A stretch of DNA of 64,000 nucleotides from Streptomyces sp. P3 (lineage in GTDB: Bacteria; Actinomycetota; Actinomycetes; Streptomycetales; Streptomycetaceae). Under the pieces are notes generated by a model. It made no database searches. It was not told where the DNA came from and worked only from the letters and a program-made list of their open reading frames with translations. The stretch's first letter is position 1; each line of letters starts with the position of its first letter. The translations under genes were made by a program, and so were the position numbers. The DNA is taken from positions 7,998,001-8,062,000 of the forward strand of contig NZ_CP028369.1 in the NCBI RefSeq assembly GCF_003032475.1, in the 5' to 3' direction. This document shows, piece by piece, positions 22,541 to 31,783 of the stretch.

Positions 22541-23896
22541 GTGAGCGCATCCGACAGCCCAGACATCCGCCGGCACATGGAGCGGCTTGCCGCCGAGGGC
22601 GTCGACGTGGTCCGGGTGCAGTACCCCGACCTGATGGGCACCGACCGTGCCCGCGACGTCCTGCTGGACCATCTGCCCTCGGCCTACGAGCACGGCCTGG
22701 CCTTCTGCCGCGCCGTCTACCACACCTCCCCCCAGGGCGACGTGGTCCCCGTGCCGGGCGGCCTCGACGCCGGACTGCCGGACGTCTGCGTACGCCCCGA
22801 CCTGTCCACGGCCGTCCCGCTGCCCTGGGAACCCGGCGTCGCCGCCTGCCTCGGCGAGGTCAGCGACCCGGCGACCGGGGAACCGGCCGCGGAATCCCCG
22901 CGAGACCTGCTGCGCACCGTCCTGGCCCACTGCGCCGAGCAGGGACTGCGACCCGTCGTCGGCCCCGAACTGGAGTACTTCCTCCTCGAACCGGCCCCGG
23001 GCACCCCCACCGGCTGGCGCCGCGCCCCGGAGACGACCGGCGCCGTCTACACCGCCGGCCTGCGCGCCGACCCCGCCAACCATCTGCTGCGCACCCTGCG
23101 CCAGCTGCGCGATCTCGGTGTGGGCGTCACCAACGGCAACCACGAGTTCGACGGCGGCCAGATCGAGATCAACCTGACCCACTCCGACGCCCTGGACGCG
23201 GCCGACCGCGCCTTCCGCTTCAAGGCCGCGGTCAAGGAACTGGCCCGCCAGGAGGGCAGACTGGCCACCTTCATGGCCAAGCCCTTCGGCGACGCGGGAG
23301 GCTCCGGCTTCCACCTCCACCTCTCCTGCGACGACGCCGCCGGCCGCAACGCCTTCGACGACCCGGCCGGCGCCCACGGCCTCTCCACCACGGCCCGGCA
23401 CGCCGTCGCGGGCATCCTCGCCCACGCACCGGCCCTCGCGGCGCTGGCCAACCCCACCGTGAACTCGTACAAGCGGTTCGGCCCCGACACCCTCGCGCCG
23501 TGGCTGATCGACTGGGGCCTCGACAACCGCAGCGCCATGGTCCGCATCCCGCCGGAGCGCGGCAGCGGCGCCCGGCTCGAACTGCGCCTCGGCGACGCGG
23601 GCGCCAACCCCTACCTGCTCGTCGCGGGCACGATCGCCGCCGCCCTGCTCGGCATCCGGGCGGGCGAGGAGCCGGCCGCCCCGCTGGAGGGTTACGGATA
23701 CGACACCGCCCGCTCCGCCCTGCTGCCCACGAGCCTGCCGGAGGCGCTCGACGCGCTGGAGACGGACACCGCCTTCACCGACGTCCTCGGCAAGGACTTC
23801 ACGTCCTCCTTCCTCACCTACAAGCGCAACGAGGCCGAGCGGTTCGGCCGGCACGTCACCGACTGGGAGTTCACCGAGTACGCCTACCACCTGTGA
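22541..23896 (+). CDS. Glutamine-synthetase-like gamma-glutamyl amide ligase
   Basis: The 451-residue GSI-fold protein keeps the ATP/glutamate machinery: NGNHEFDGGQIEIN, KPFGDAGGSGFHLHLS, a flap-like KRFGPDTLAPWLIDWG and NRSAMVRIPPERG. The adenylylation-loop signature NLYDLP of true glutamine synthetases is absent. It should therefore join glutamate to an amine other than ammonia, as PuuA and GlnA4 do. It starts at a GTG with TAGGAG upstream and lies in front of the P450 gene on the plus strand. With the PuuC/PuuD-like enzymes and the permease it could form a gamma-glutamyl amine route; the amine is unknown. Confidence 0.88.
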   Translation: MSASDSPDIRRHMERLAAEGVDVVRVQYPDLMGTDRARDVLLDHLPSAYEHGLAFCRAVYHTSPQGDVVPVPGGLDAGLPDVCVRPDLSTAVPLPWEPGVAACLGEVSDPATGEPAAESPRDLLRTVLAHCAEQGLRPVVGPELEYFLLEPAPGTPTGWRRAPETTGAVYTAGLRADPANHLLRTLRQLRDLGVGVTNGNHEFDGGQIEINLTHSDALDAADRAFRFKAAVKELARQEGRLATFMAKPFGDAGGSGFHLHLSCDDAAGRNAFDDPAGAHGLSTTARHAVAGILAHAPALAALANPTVNSYKRFGPDTLAPWLIDWGLDNRSAMVRIPPERGSGARLELRLGDAGANPYLLVAGTIAAALLGIRAGEEPAAPLEGYGYDTARSALLPTSLPEALDALETDTAFTDVLGKDFTSSFLTYKRNEAERFGRHVTDWEFTEYAYHL

Positions 23897-24042
23897 CCCG
23901 GCCGGCCGGCTCGGGCCTGTGCCCGACCGACGGTCCGAGCCCGCGACCGGCCACAGCCCGGGCCGCTCCGCCCGCCCCGCCAGCTCCGCCCCGCCCGCTT
24001 CGCCCCGCCCCGCCCGCTTCGCCCCGCACAGGAGATCACCCG

Positions 24043-25356
24043 ATGAACAGCCCCACCGCCGCCGTCCCCACCAGCCGGGCGGAGCTGCGCGACGCCCTCG
24101 AAGAGCCCCTGCCGCTGGACCGGGTGGATCTCGCCGACCTCGACAACTTCGCGGACGGCGTCACCCCGTGGCGGATGTTCCACACCCTGCGCCACGAGGA
24201 CCCGGTCCACTGGCAGCCCGAGGAGGTCCCCAACTCCGGCTTCTGGGCGGTCACCCGGCACGCCGACATCGCCCGCGTCGACCGCGACGCCGACACCTTC
24301 ACCTCCACCCGCTTCGTCAACCTGGAGGAGGTCGACGAGGACCAGATCAAGAAGCGCGCCTCGATCCTGGAGATGGACGGCGTCCGCCACCGCGCCCTGC
24401 GCAGCGTCATCCAGCGCCAGTTCGGCGCCGGCGTCATCAACAGCTACAGCGACTTCCTGCGCGGCCTGACCGCGAGGACCCTGGACGCGGCCCTGGCCAA
24501 GGGCTCCTTCGACTTCGTCGCCGACGTCTCCGCCGACTTCCCCATCAACGTGCTCGCCCGGCTCCTCGACGTGCCGCCGGAGGACAACCAGCAGCTCATC
24601 GACTGGGGCAACCGCATCATCGGCAACACCGACCCGGACTACGCCGACGTCCTCCTGCACAGCGCGGAGAGCGAGAAGTACCGCGATCTGCCGTTCCGTT
24701 CACCCGCCTCGCTCGAGGTCTTCGAGTACGGCCGCGAGCTGGCCCGGCGGCGGCGCGGCGGCGACGGCCAGGACCTGGTGTCCAAGCTCGTCAACACCAC
24801 TCCGCGCGACGGGATCCCGCTCTCCGCCCAGGACTTCGACAACTACTTCCTGCTGCTGGTGGTGGCCGGCAACGAGACCACCCGCCACACCATCTCCCAC
24901 TCCATGCTGGCCCTGCTCCAGCACCCCGACCAGCTCGCCAGGCTGCGGGACGACCCCTCGCTGATCCCGACGGCGGTCGAGGAGTTCCTGCGCTGGGCCT
25001 CCCCGGTGTACCACTTCCGCCGCACCGCCACCCGGGACGTCGAACTCGGCGGCAAGCACATCAAGGAGGGCGACAAGGTCGTCATGTGGTACGCCTCCGG
25101 CAACCGCGACGAGGCCGTCTTCGGCGACCCGTACGACTTCGACGTCGCGCGGCCGCACAACGACCACGTCACCTTCGGCAAGGGCAGCCCCCACCTGTGC
25201 CTGGGCAACCTGCTCGCCCGCACCGAGATCCGCATCATGTTCGAGGAGCTCGTCCCGCGGATCGCCGACATCCGGCTGGCCGGCGACGTCCCCCGGGTCC
25301 GTTCCAACTTCGTCAACGGCATCAAGAAGCTGCCGGTCGAGGTGACCCTGGCCTGA
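24043..25356 (+). CDS. Cytochrome P450
   Basis: The soluble bacterial P450 has 437 residues. The I-helix is VVAGNETTRHT, the K-helix ExxR is in VEEFLRWASP, and the haem-binding loop is FGKGSPHLCLGN. The loop has one residue more between Phe and His than the commonest FGxGxHxCxG form, a variant I associate with CYP124/125-like and terpene-oxidising groups. The ATG follows CAGGAGATC. Its redox partners are encoded divergently at 20754-22155. It could hydroxylate or O/N-dealkylate the island's substrate. The 146-base gap from the GS-like gene is a GCCCCGCC-rich repeat. Confidence 0.94.
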   Translation: MNSPTAAVPTSRAELRDALEEPLPLDRVDLADLDNFADGVTPWRMFHTLRHEDPVHWQPEEVPNSGFWAVTRHADIARVDRDADTFTSTRFVNLEEVDEDQIKKRASILEMDGVRHRALRSVIQRQFGAGVINSYSDFLRGLTARTLDAALAKGSFDFVADVSADFPINVLARLLDVPPEDNQQLIDWGNRIIGNTDPDYADVLLHSAESEKYRDLPFRSPASLEVFEYGRELARRRRGGDGQDLVSKLVNTTPRDGIPLSAQDFDNYFLLLVVAGNETTRHTISHSMLALLQHPDQLARLRDDPSLIPTAVEEFLRWASPVYHFRRTATRDVELGGKHIKEGDKVVMWYASGNRDEAVFGDPYDFDVARPHNDHVTFGKGSPHLCLGNLLARTEIRIMFEELVPRIADIRLAGDVPRVRSNFVNGIKKLPVEVTLA

Positions 25357-25364
25357 GCACGGAC

Positions 25365-27506
25365 TCAGGGCCGCCCGGTGGGGCGGATGAGCAGGAGGGC
25401 GATGTCGTCGCTGCGGGGCGCCGAGCGTCGGGCGTGCTGGATGAGCGTGTCGGCGAGGGCGTCCAGGGTGCCCGGCCCGGCACGCTCCAGCTGGCGGGCG
25501 AGGGCGGCGACGGCGTCCCCGAGGTCCACCCCGGGCGCCTCGACGAGCCCGTCGGTGTAGAAGGCAAGCACCGAACCGGGCGGCAGCGGGACCTCGGTGG
25601 ACGAGTAGGGCGCGTCGGGATCGATGCCCAGCAGCAGACCCGGCGGCAGCTGAAGGATCTCGGTGCCGCCGTCGGGACGGCGCAGCACGGGGGGCGGGTG
25701 CCCGGCGGTGGCCAGGCACGCGCGCCGCTCGGTGAGATCGATGTGGGCGTAGAGACAGCTGGTGAACAGCCCGGGGTCGAGATCGGTGAGCAGCCGGTTG
25801 GTGCGGGCGAGGACCTCGTCCGGTGGCGCGCCCGCGGTGGCGTGGACGGCGGTGCGGACCTGCCCCATCAGGGCGGCGGCCGTCATGTTGTGACCCTGGA
25901 CGTCGCCGATGGCCGCGGCTGCGGTGGTGGCGTCGAGGCGGATCAGGTCGTAGAAGTCGCCGCCGACGTCCATGCCGCGGGTGGCGGGGAGATAGCGGGC
26001 GGCCACCTCCAGGCCGGGGACGCCGGGCAGGGCGTGGGGGAGCAGGGCGGCCTGCAGGTCGTGCGCGAGTTGGTGCTTGGTGTCGTACAGGCGGGCGCGG
26101 TCGAGGGCCTGCGCGATCAGTCCGGCGGTGGAGGTGAGGACGGCGCGCTCCTCGGGGGCGAAGGCACGGGGCCGGCGGTAGGCGAGCACCAGGGAACCGA
26201 CGGGGTGGCCGGAGGTGATCAGCGGCAGGAAGGCCCAGGCTCCCATGCCGTCCTGCAGCACCGCGGGCGGGTAGGCGCGCTTGAGCTCGGCGAAGTCGCC
26301 GAAGAAGGCGGGCACGCCCGTCGCCAGGGTGCGCACGGCCGGGGTGGCGGAGGTGAGCGGTTCGGCGTCGAAGCGTTCCATGACGTCCGCGGGATAGCCG
26401 CGGTAGCCGATGATCCGCAGCCTGCCGTCCTCGGCGGTCATCAGGGCGAGCGCCTCCGCGCCGAAGGCGGGCAGCATCTGGTTCGCGACCTGGTCGACCA
26501 CGTCCCGCACGCCGACCGCCTCGGTGAGCGTGGCGGCCAGATGCATCAGGTGGTACAGGGTGGCGGCCCGTCCGGGAGCCGTGGACGCGCCCGCCTCCTG
26601 TCGGGGCGGGTCGAAGACCGGCGCGTGGACGTGCGCCGAATGGGTGGGCACGATGTGCACGCTGATGCCCGACCCGTCCGGGGTGAGCCGGAACGACAGC
26701 CACCGGTCCGGCGGGCGCAGGGCGGTGAAGGACACCGGCTCACGGCTGAGCACTGCCGCCCGGTAACCGTCCTCGGCGGTCGGCTCGTCCAGCCAGGGCA
26801 GGGCCTCCCACGGCTTCGTGCCGAGCAGGGCCTCGATGTCGGCGCCGAGCAGTTCGGCGGCCCTGGTGCTCACGAAGGCGATACGGCCGTCCACGCCCAG
26901 TGAGCAGCAGCCGCCGGGGATGCGCTCGACGAAGTCGACCGCGGCCTGCGCCTCGGCCCGTTCCGTGGTGCGGGCCCGCGGCGGCGGCAGCATCAGCGGT
27001 TCCGCACCGGGCCGCACCGGCCGGCCCTTCTCGGCGGCGTGCCGCAGGATCAGGCCCAGCCGGTGACACGCGCCGGTGATGGCCTCCCGCTCGTGCGGGC
27101 TCAGCTCCGGCGGGTGCGAGGCGGGCCAGTGCAGCACCAGACCGCCCCAGGTTTCGGCGCCGGTGGCCACGGGGGCGGCGGCCAGCGCGAAGCGGTACGG
27201 CACGACGAGCGCCAGCCGCGGGTAGCGGCGCGCCATCTCCTCCTGCCCGCCCACCCACACCAGGCGCCGCTCCCGGACGGCGTCGGAGACCGGCGAGACG
27301 GCGTCCAGCACCACCCGTGCCCAGGGCATCGAGATCTCCCACGGAGCCCCGCCCAGCGCGGTCAGCCGCAGGACGGGCTGGTCCTCCTGCAGCAGATAGA
27401 CGGCTGTCACGGAGGCGCCGGTCCGCCGCGCGAGTTCGACCAGCACCGGCTCCAGCAGTTCCGGACCCGGGTCGGCACGGCGGCCTTCGGCGGAGGTGTC
27501 CGCCAC
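25365..27506 (-). CDS. GAF-PAS-GAF-SpoIIE protein phosphatase
   Basis: The 713-residue cytoplasmic regulator has an N-terminal GAF-like domain (about 15-165) and a PAS domain (about 190-290, GGCCSLGVDGRIAFVSTRAAELLG). A second GAF domain follows (about 310-465), then a PP2C/SpoIIE phosphatase domain (about 480-710). The metal-binding acidic residues appear in GMDVGGDFYDLI, AIGDVQGHN and LAFYTDGLVEA. Such proteins dephosphorylate anti-anti-sigma factors in partner-switching cascades. No anti-sigma kinase domain is fused and none is nearby, so its target is elsewhere. It converges on the P450 gene with 8 bases between stops. Confidence 0.92.
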   Translation of the reverse strand: MADTSAEGRRADPGPELLEPVLVELARRTGASVTAVYLLQEDQPVLRLTALGGAPWEISMPWARVVLDAVSPVSDAVRERRLVWVGGQEEMARRYPRLALVVPYRFALAAAPVATGAETWGGLVLHWPASHPPELSPHEREAITGACHRLGLILRHAAEKGRPVRPGAEPLMLPPPRARTTERAEAQAAVDFVERIPGGCCSLGVDGRIAFVSTRAAELLGADIEALLGTKPWEALPWLDEPTAEDGYRAAVLSREPVSFTALRPPDRWLSFRLTPDGSGISVHIVPTHSAHVHAPVFDPPRQEAGASTAPGRAATLYHLMHLAATLTEAVGVRDVVDQVANQMLPAFGAEALALMTAEDGRLRIIGYRGYPADVMERFDAEPLTSATPAVRTLATGVPAFFGDFAELKRAYPPAVLQDGMGAWAFLPLITSGHPVGSLVLAYRRPRAFAPEERAVLTSTAGLIAQALDRARLYDTKHQLAHDLQAALLPHALPGVPGLEVAARYLPATRGMDVGGDFYDLIRLDATTAAAAIGDVQGHNMTAAALMGQVRTAVHATAGAPPDEVLARTNRLLTDLDPGLFTSCLYAHIDLTERRACLATAGHPPPVLRRPDGGTEILQLPPGLLLGIDPDAPYSSTEVPLPPGSVLAFYTDGLVEAPGVDLGDAVAALARQLERAGPGTLDALADTLIQHARRSAPRSDDIALLLIRPTGRP

Positions 27507-27676
27507 GTTCTCACCTTCCCCGGAACGCAGGGCCAGGGAGCGCGGTCAGGAGTTACTCCCTCATCATCGGACCTTACGCCCCCCCGCGCGCGCCGGTCTC
27601 GCAGTGCGCGAACGCTCAGGGCGTTGTGCGCATCCACCCGCGACGAGCGGAGTCCGGATGCGAGGATGAGGCCGTC

Positions 27677-28435
27677 ATGACTGCTGGATGGGGTGTGCGC
27701 ACGGTACGCGTCGCGGTGTTCGCGGCCGTCTGTGTGCTGCTCGCCGCCCTCGGACACGTCCTCATGTCGGGCTCCGCCGTGCCGTGGTGGACGATGTCCG
27801 CCGGCTTCGCCGCCACGAGCGGCGTCGGCTGGAGTCTGGCGGGCCGTGAGCGCCGGCTCCCGCTGGTGGTCTCCGTCGTGGTCGTCGCGCAGGGGGCGCT
27901 CCACTCGGCCTTCTCGTGGGGCCTGACGGCGGCGCCGGCGTCCGCGAACGCTTCCGCGGCACCCGACATGAGCGGCATGTCGACGGGTTCGGTGTCCGCG
28001 GGCTCGATGTCCGCCGGTTCGGTGTCCGCGGGCTCGATGTCCATGAACACGATGGACATGGGCGCGATGGGCATGGGCTCCCTGGGTTCCGCGGGCTCCC
28101 CGTACCCGGGGCACGCGGCGCACGCCGAGCACCTCGGCCACCTCGCACACGGCGCCGGCGGCATGTCGTCGCTGGGCATGCTCGCCGCCCACACGCTGGC
28201 CGCCCTGCTGACCGGTCTGTGGCTGGCCCACGGCGAGCGGGCCGCGTTCCGGCTCCTGCGCGCCGTCGCCGGACGGCTCGCCGTCCCGCTCTTCCTCCCG
28301 TTCGCGGCGCTGCCCGCCGTGCCGCGCCGGCCCCGCCTGCGGCCGACGCGCGAGCGCGCCGAGCGGATCCCGCGGCTGACGCTCACGCACACGATCATCT
28401 CCCGGGGGCCCCCGGCCGGGACCGCTGTCGTCTGA
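27677..28435 (+). CDS. Integral membrane protein with Met/His-rich loop
   Basis: The 252-residue protein has three N-terminal hydrophobic segments and a long loop of about 75 residues very rich in Met, Gly, Ser and His. The loop has a two-copy repeat GSVSAGSMSA followed by MSMNTMDMGAMGMG, and then HAAHAEHLGHLAHG. Two more hydrophobic segments and a basic tail complete it. Met- and His-rich extracytoplasmic loops often bind copper or other soft metals, but I recognise no known transporter fold. An ECF sigma gene follows on the same strand and a CorA gene after that. A role in metal sensing or homeostasis is inference. Confidence 0.75.
   Translation: MTAGWGVRTVRVAVFAAVCVLLAALGHVLMSGSAVPWWTMSAGFAATSGVGWSLAGRERRLPLVVSVVVVAQGALHSAFSWGLTAAPASANASAAPDMSGMSTGSVSAGSMSAGSVSAGSMSMNTMDMGAMGMGSLGSAGSPYPGHAAHAEHLGHLAHGAGGMSSLGMLAAHTLAALLTGLWLAHGERAAFRLLRAVAGRLAVPLFLPFAALPAVPRRPRLRPTRERAERIPRLTLTHTIISRGPPAGTAVV
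27986..28042 (+). repeat. In-frame 30-bp tandem repeat
   Basis: Two near-identical 30-base units (27986-28015 and 28016-28042) encode GSVSAGSMSA twice in the Met-rich loop. Such in-frame units can change copy number by slippage and so vary the loop length between strains. Confidence 0.85.
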
Positions 28436-28692
28436 GACAGCCGGCTTCCCGAAGCCGTCCTGCCGGCGCCGTGTCCGTCGCGGCCGCCGGCTCCGAGGCT
28501 TCGGGCACGGGGCGTGCACACGTCGTACGTCCTCGCCCCGTTCCCCTCTCCCCCCTGTCCCGGGACCTTCCGCGGCGGCGGGACCGCACGGCGTGCACGT
28601 CCCTCCGGGCACCCGCCCGGATGCCGTGGCGTGCCGTGCCGCCTCGTGCCGCCTCGCGCCGGTCGTCCCGGACCACCCGAGAAGGACTTCAG

Positions 28693-29400
28693 GTGATCAC
28701 TCCCGTTCTCCCCCTGCTCCCGGCGCCGTCCGGGCAGCGCGACACGGGGCACACGGCGTCCGGTCGGCACGTCGGGACCACGCCGCCCGACGACGCGGCC
28801 ACCGGCTGGGCGCTCGCCGCGCGCACCGGCGATCGCGACGCCGTCGACCGGTTCGTGCGGGCCCTGCGTCCGGACGTCGTCCGCTACGTCACGTACCTGT
28901 CCGCAGACCGCCAGCTGGCCGACGACCTCGCGCAGGACACGTTCCTGCGGGCACTCGGCAGCCTGCACCGGTTCGAGGGGCGCTCCTCCGCACGCACCTG
29001 GCTGCTGTCCATCGCACGCCGCACGGTCGTCGACAGTCTGCGCCACGCCGCCGCCCGGCCGCGGCGGGCCGACGTGGACGACTGGACGCTCTGGGCCGAG
29101 CGCGCCCAGCCCGCCGGCCTGCCCGGCTTCGACGACGGCGTGGCCCTTCTCGACCTGCTGGACGCGCTGCCCGCCGAGCGCCGGGAGGCGTTCGTCCTCA
29201 CGCAGTTGGCGGGCCTGCCCTACGCGGAGGCGGCCGAGGCCGGCGGCTGCCCGGTAGGGACGATCCGCTCGCGGGTGGCCCGGGCGCGAGCGACCCTCGT
29301 CGGCCTCCTCGAGGAAGCCGAGGAGGCCGAGGAAGTCGAGAGGTCCGAGGGTGCCGAGGGAGGGGGCGGGGCCGAGGCCCTGACCGCCGTGGCCGTCTGA
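28693..29400 (+). CDS. ECF sigma factor with acidic tail
   Basis: The 235-residue protein has sigma region 2 (RYVTYLSADRQLADDLAQDTFLRA) and the RSSARTWLLSIARR motif, then a region 4 HTH (FVLTQLAGLPYAEAAEAGGC and GTIRSRVARARATL). The C-terminal 30 residues are highly acidic and Gly-rich (EEAEEAEEVERSEGAEGGGG), an unusual extension that could mediate regulation. The GTG at 28693 follows GAAGGAC. No anti-sigma gene is adjacent. The preceding Met/His-rich membrane protein, 257 bases upstream, is the nearest candidate partner. Confidence 0.9.
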   Translation: MITPVLPLLPAPSGQRDTGHTASGRHVGTTPPDDAATGWALAARTGDRDAVDRFVRALRPDVVRYVTYLSADRQLADDLAQDTFLRALGSLHRFEGRSSARTWLLSIARRTVVDSLRHAAARPRRADVDDWTLWAERAQPAGLPGFDDGVALLDLLDALPAERREAFVLTQLAGLPYAEAAEAGGCPVGTIRSRVARARATLVGLLEEAEEAEEVERSEGAEGGGGAEALTAVAV

Positions 29401-29410
29401 CGCGAAGTCG

Positions 29411-29444
29411 CGGCCTGCCCGGCGTCATGGCGCCCGGCAGGCCG
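29411..29444. terminator. Stem-loop after the ECF sigma gene
   Basis: CGGCCTGCCCGGCG (29411-29424) pairs with CGCCCGGCAGGCCG (29431-29444) with a single mismatch around a 6-base loop. It lies 10 bases after the stop and before corA, so it probably separates the two units. Confidence 0.75.
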
Positions 29445-29551
29445 CCGGAACGTCCGAGTCCCTGCTCGGGCCGGGCGTTCCGCCGGTCCGGTTCACTTGC
29501 GGCTCGCGGGTGTTTGGCACACTGTCCGCACCCCGGTGAAAGAGGTCCCGC

Positions 29552-30649
29552 ATGTCGATGGTCGCCCACCTGCGCAAAGTCGCGAACCTGGCGCGGCGCA
29601 GCCGACGGCGCGTGGACCTCAGCCATCCGGCCCGATCCCCGCTCGGCTCGGCCGTCGTCAACTGCGTCGTCTACCACGACGGAGTCCGCCGGCCGTCGGC
29701 CGGCTCCGTGGAGGAGGCGGTGCGGTACACCCGCAGGCACCGGGGCGGATTCGTCTGGCTGGGCCTGCACGAACCGAGCGCGGAGGAATTCGCCGGAGCC
29801 GCGGAGCTCTTCGGTCTGCATCCGCTCGCCGCGGAGGACGCCGTCCACGCCCACCAGCGCCCCAAGGTCGAGCAGTACGGTGAGGTCCTGTTCGCCGTGT
29901 TCAACACCGTCACCTACGTCGAACACACCGAGCTGACCGCGTCCAGTGAGGTCGTCGACACCGGATCGATCATGGTTTTCACCGGGCCCGACTTCGTCGT
30001 GACCGTCCGCCACGGCCGGCACGGCTCCCTCGGACCCCTGCGGGAGGACCTCGAGGCGGACCCGCAGCAACTGGCCAAGGGCCCCTCCGCCGTCCTGCAC
30101 GCCATCGCCGACCACGTCGTGGACGACTACGTCGCCGTCGCGGACGCGGTCCACAACGACATCGAGCAGGCCGAGACCGACGTCTTCTCCCCGCTCAGCC
30201 CCCGAACCGCCGACGCCGGCCGGATCTACCAGCTCAAACGCGAGCTCCTCGAATTCAAGCGTGCCGTCGTCCCGCTCGCCCGCCCCCTCGACCGGCTCGC
30301 CACCGATCCGAGGAGCCGCGTCGACCCGGAGATACAGGCGTACTTCCGTAACGTCGCCGGCCATCTCCTGCGCGTCACCGAACAGATCGCCGCCTTCGAC
30401 GCCCTGCTCGACTCGATTCTCCAGGCCCACCTGGCGCAGGTCACCGTCGCCCAGAACGAGGACATGCGCAAGATCACCGCCTGGGCCGCGATCATCGCCG
30501 TACCCACCATGGTGTGCGGCGTCTACGGCATGAACTTCGACCACATGCCCGAGCTGCGCTGGCGCTTCGGCTACCCCCTCGCCCTCGCCGTCATGGCCGC
30601 CGCCTGTGTCGTCATCCACCGCGGCTTCAAACGCAACGGCTGGCTCTAG
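29552..30649 (+). CDS. corA: CorA-type magnesium/divalent cation channel
   Basis: The 365-residue CorA family protein has a long cytoplasmic N-terminal domain, a helical stalk, and two C-terminal transmembrane helices. The first helix ends in the diagnostic YGMNF (GMN filter motif). The pentameric channel takes up Mg2+ (also Co2+ or Ni2+). The start is the ATG at 29552, after an AAAGAGG sequence. A stem-loop separates it from the upstream sigma factor, so it probably has its own promoter. Confidence 0.95.
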   Translation: MSMVAHLRKVANLARRSRRRVDLSHPARSPLGSAVVNCVVYHDGVRRPSAGSVEEAVRYTRRHRGGFVWLGLHEPSAEEFAGAAELFGLHPLAAEDAVHAHQRPKVEQYGEVLFAVFNTVTYVEHTELTASSEVVDTGSIMVFTGPDFVVTVRHGRHGSLGPLREDLEADPQQLAKGPSAVLHAIADHVVDDYVAVADAVHNDIEQAETDVFSPLSPRTADAGRIYQLKRELLEFKRAVVPLARPLDRLATDPRSRVDPEIQAYFRNVAGHLLRVTEQIAAFDALLDSILQAHLAQVTVAQNEDMRKITAWAAIIAVPTMVCGVYGMNFDHMPELRWRFGYPLALAVMAAACVVIHRGFKRNGWL

Positions 30650-30886
30650 CCGGCCGTGTTGAGCCGCAGGGCCGTCCACGCGCGTCGGCACCCCCGGCTC
30701 CTCGCTGTCACCCTGGTCGGCCTTTCCGCGACGCCACCCCTATGGCTGACCCGCGGAGCCCGCGCCGCCGACCGGAGCCGCACGGAACCGCACGGAAATC
30801 GGCTTTCCCTGTCCGGCCCATGGGCGGGAGATCGGAAGCCGCTCGTGATGTGCGTGTTCAGTGGGTCGACGCGCCCGCAGGGCTGG

Positions 30887-31657
30887 TCAGGCCGCCTTGC
30901 GGAACACGAGTACCTCCGTGGAGGCGACGCCCATCGGGGCCAGGAAGCCGGCCTCCAGGCCGCAGCCGAGGGACGCGAAGAGGTCCACGCACATCCCGCG
31001 CGGCATGGCCGCCGGGAAGGAGCCGTGTCCCGTCCCGCCCTGCGTCGCCCAGGTGCGCACCGCGGCCGGGTCCAGGCAGGTCTCGGTCATGACGTCGAAG
31101 ACGATGCGGCCACCGGGCCTCGTGACACGTGCCATCTCGAAGAAGTAGCGGGCGGCGCAGAGGAAGGTCACGGTGTTGAAGACCTTGTGCGCCTGAACGA
31201 GGTCGACGCTGCCGTCGGGTGTCGGCGCGAGACTGGATCCCGCGGTCGGCAGAGCGATCACGCCGAACGTGTTCACCAGGTAGTCGGCCCAGGGCGCCGC
31301 CGTCTCGTAGATCTCGTAGCGGTCCGGCGCGCACTCCTTCAGCGTCTTCTCCAGATACCGTCCGGACCCGGGGCCGATCTCCAGCACCGTCGCGGGGCCG
31401 GCGGCGAAGACTCCGAGAGCGCGTAGTTCGTCGATCGTGGACTGGGTGGCGCCTGGCGTCCCGTTCATCACCGCGTCGATGTGGTCGCCGACCGACAGAC
31501 CGGACGCCCGGGCGGCCCGCATCGTCGCCTCGAAGGGGATGAAGTCGTCGACGCCCCCCAGGTTGTTGCCGCTGCGCACGATGTCGAATCCCGTGCGCCC
31601 CAGGAGCCGCTTGACCCCGGACTTCCATGCCGACGTGCCTTTGCCTGCTGCGCTCAT
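30887..31657 (-). CDS. Class I SAM-dependent methyltransferase
   Basis: The 256-residue methyltransferase has motif I TVLEIGPGSGRYLEKTL near residue 97, then VDLVQAHKVFNTV and MARVTRPGGRIVFDVMTET (motif III region). The first 60 residues (LLGRTGFDIVRSGNNL and similar) resemble sugar- or lipid-associated methyltransferases. The substrate cannot be told. It is transcribed alone; the 237-base gap to corA on the other side holds no convincing gene. Confidence 0.88.
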   Translation of the reverse strand: MSAAGKGTSAWKSGVKRLLGRTGFDIVRSGNNLGGVDDFIPFEATMRAARASGLSVGDHIDAVMNGTPGATQSTIDELRALGVFAAGPATVLEIGPGSGRYLEKTLKECAPDRYEIYETAAPWADYLVNTFGVIALPTAGSSLAPTPDGSVDLVQAHKVFNTVTFLCAARYFFEMARVTRPGGRIVFDVMTETCLDPAAVRTWATQGGTGHGSFPAAMPRGMCVDLFASLGCGLEAGFLAPMGVASTEVLVFRKAA

Positions 31658-31783
31658 CAGGCATCTCCCCAGGTCGTTGCCACCCTCGGCGTCAGCATAG
31701 GATTTTCGGACTCCGGCGCGCAGCGGGACGGCGAATTCGCTGCTTCGACGAGGTGCCGCGCCATCGGCGACCGCCGGTCCGCC

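Noticed and set aside
23930..24042. Short GCTTCGCCCCGCCCC-type repeats before the P450 gene
   Set aside because: This is simple low-complexity GC sequence in a 146-base spacer without dyad symmetry or regular spacing.
30650..30886. A possible signal-peptide ORF starting near 30656 (LLAVTLVGLSATPP)
   Set aside because: There is no good ribosome binding site, and the sequence after the hydrophobic stretch is non-homologous and runs into the methyltransferase gene on the other strand.
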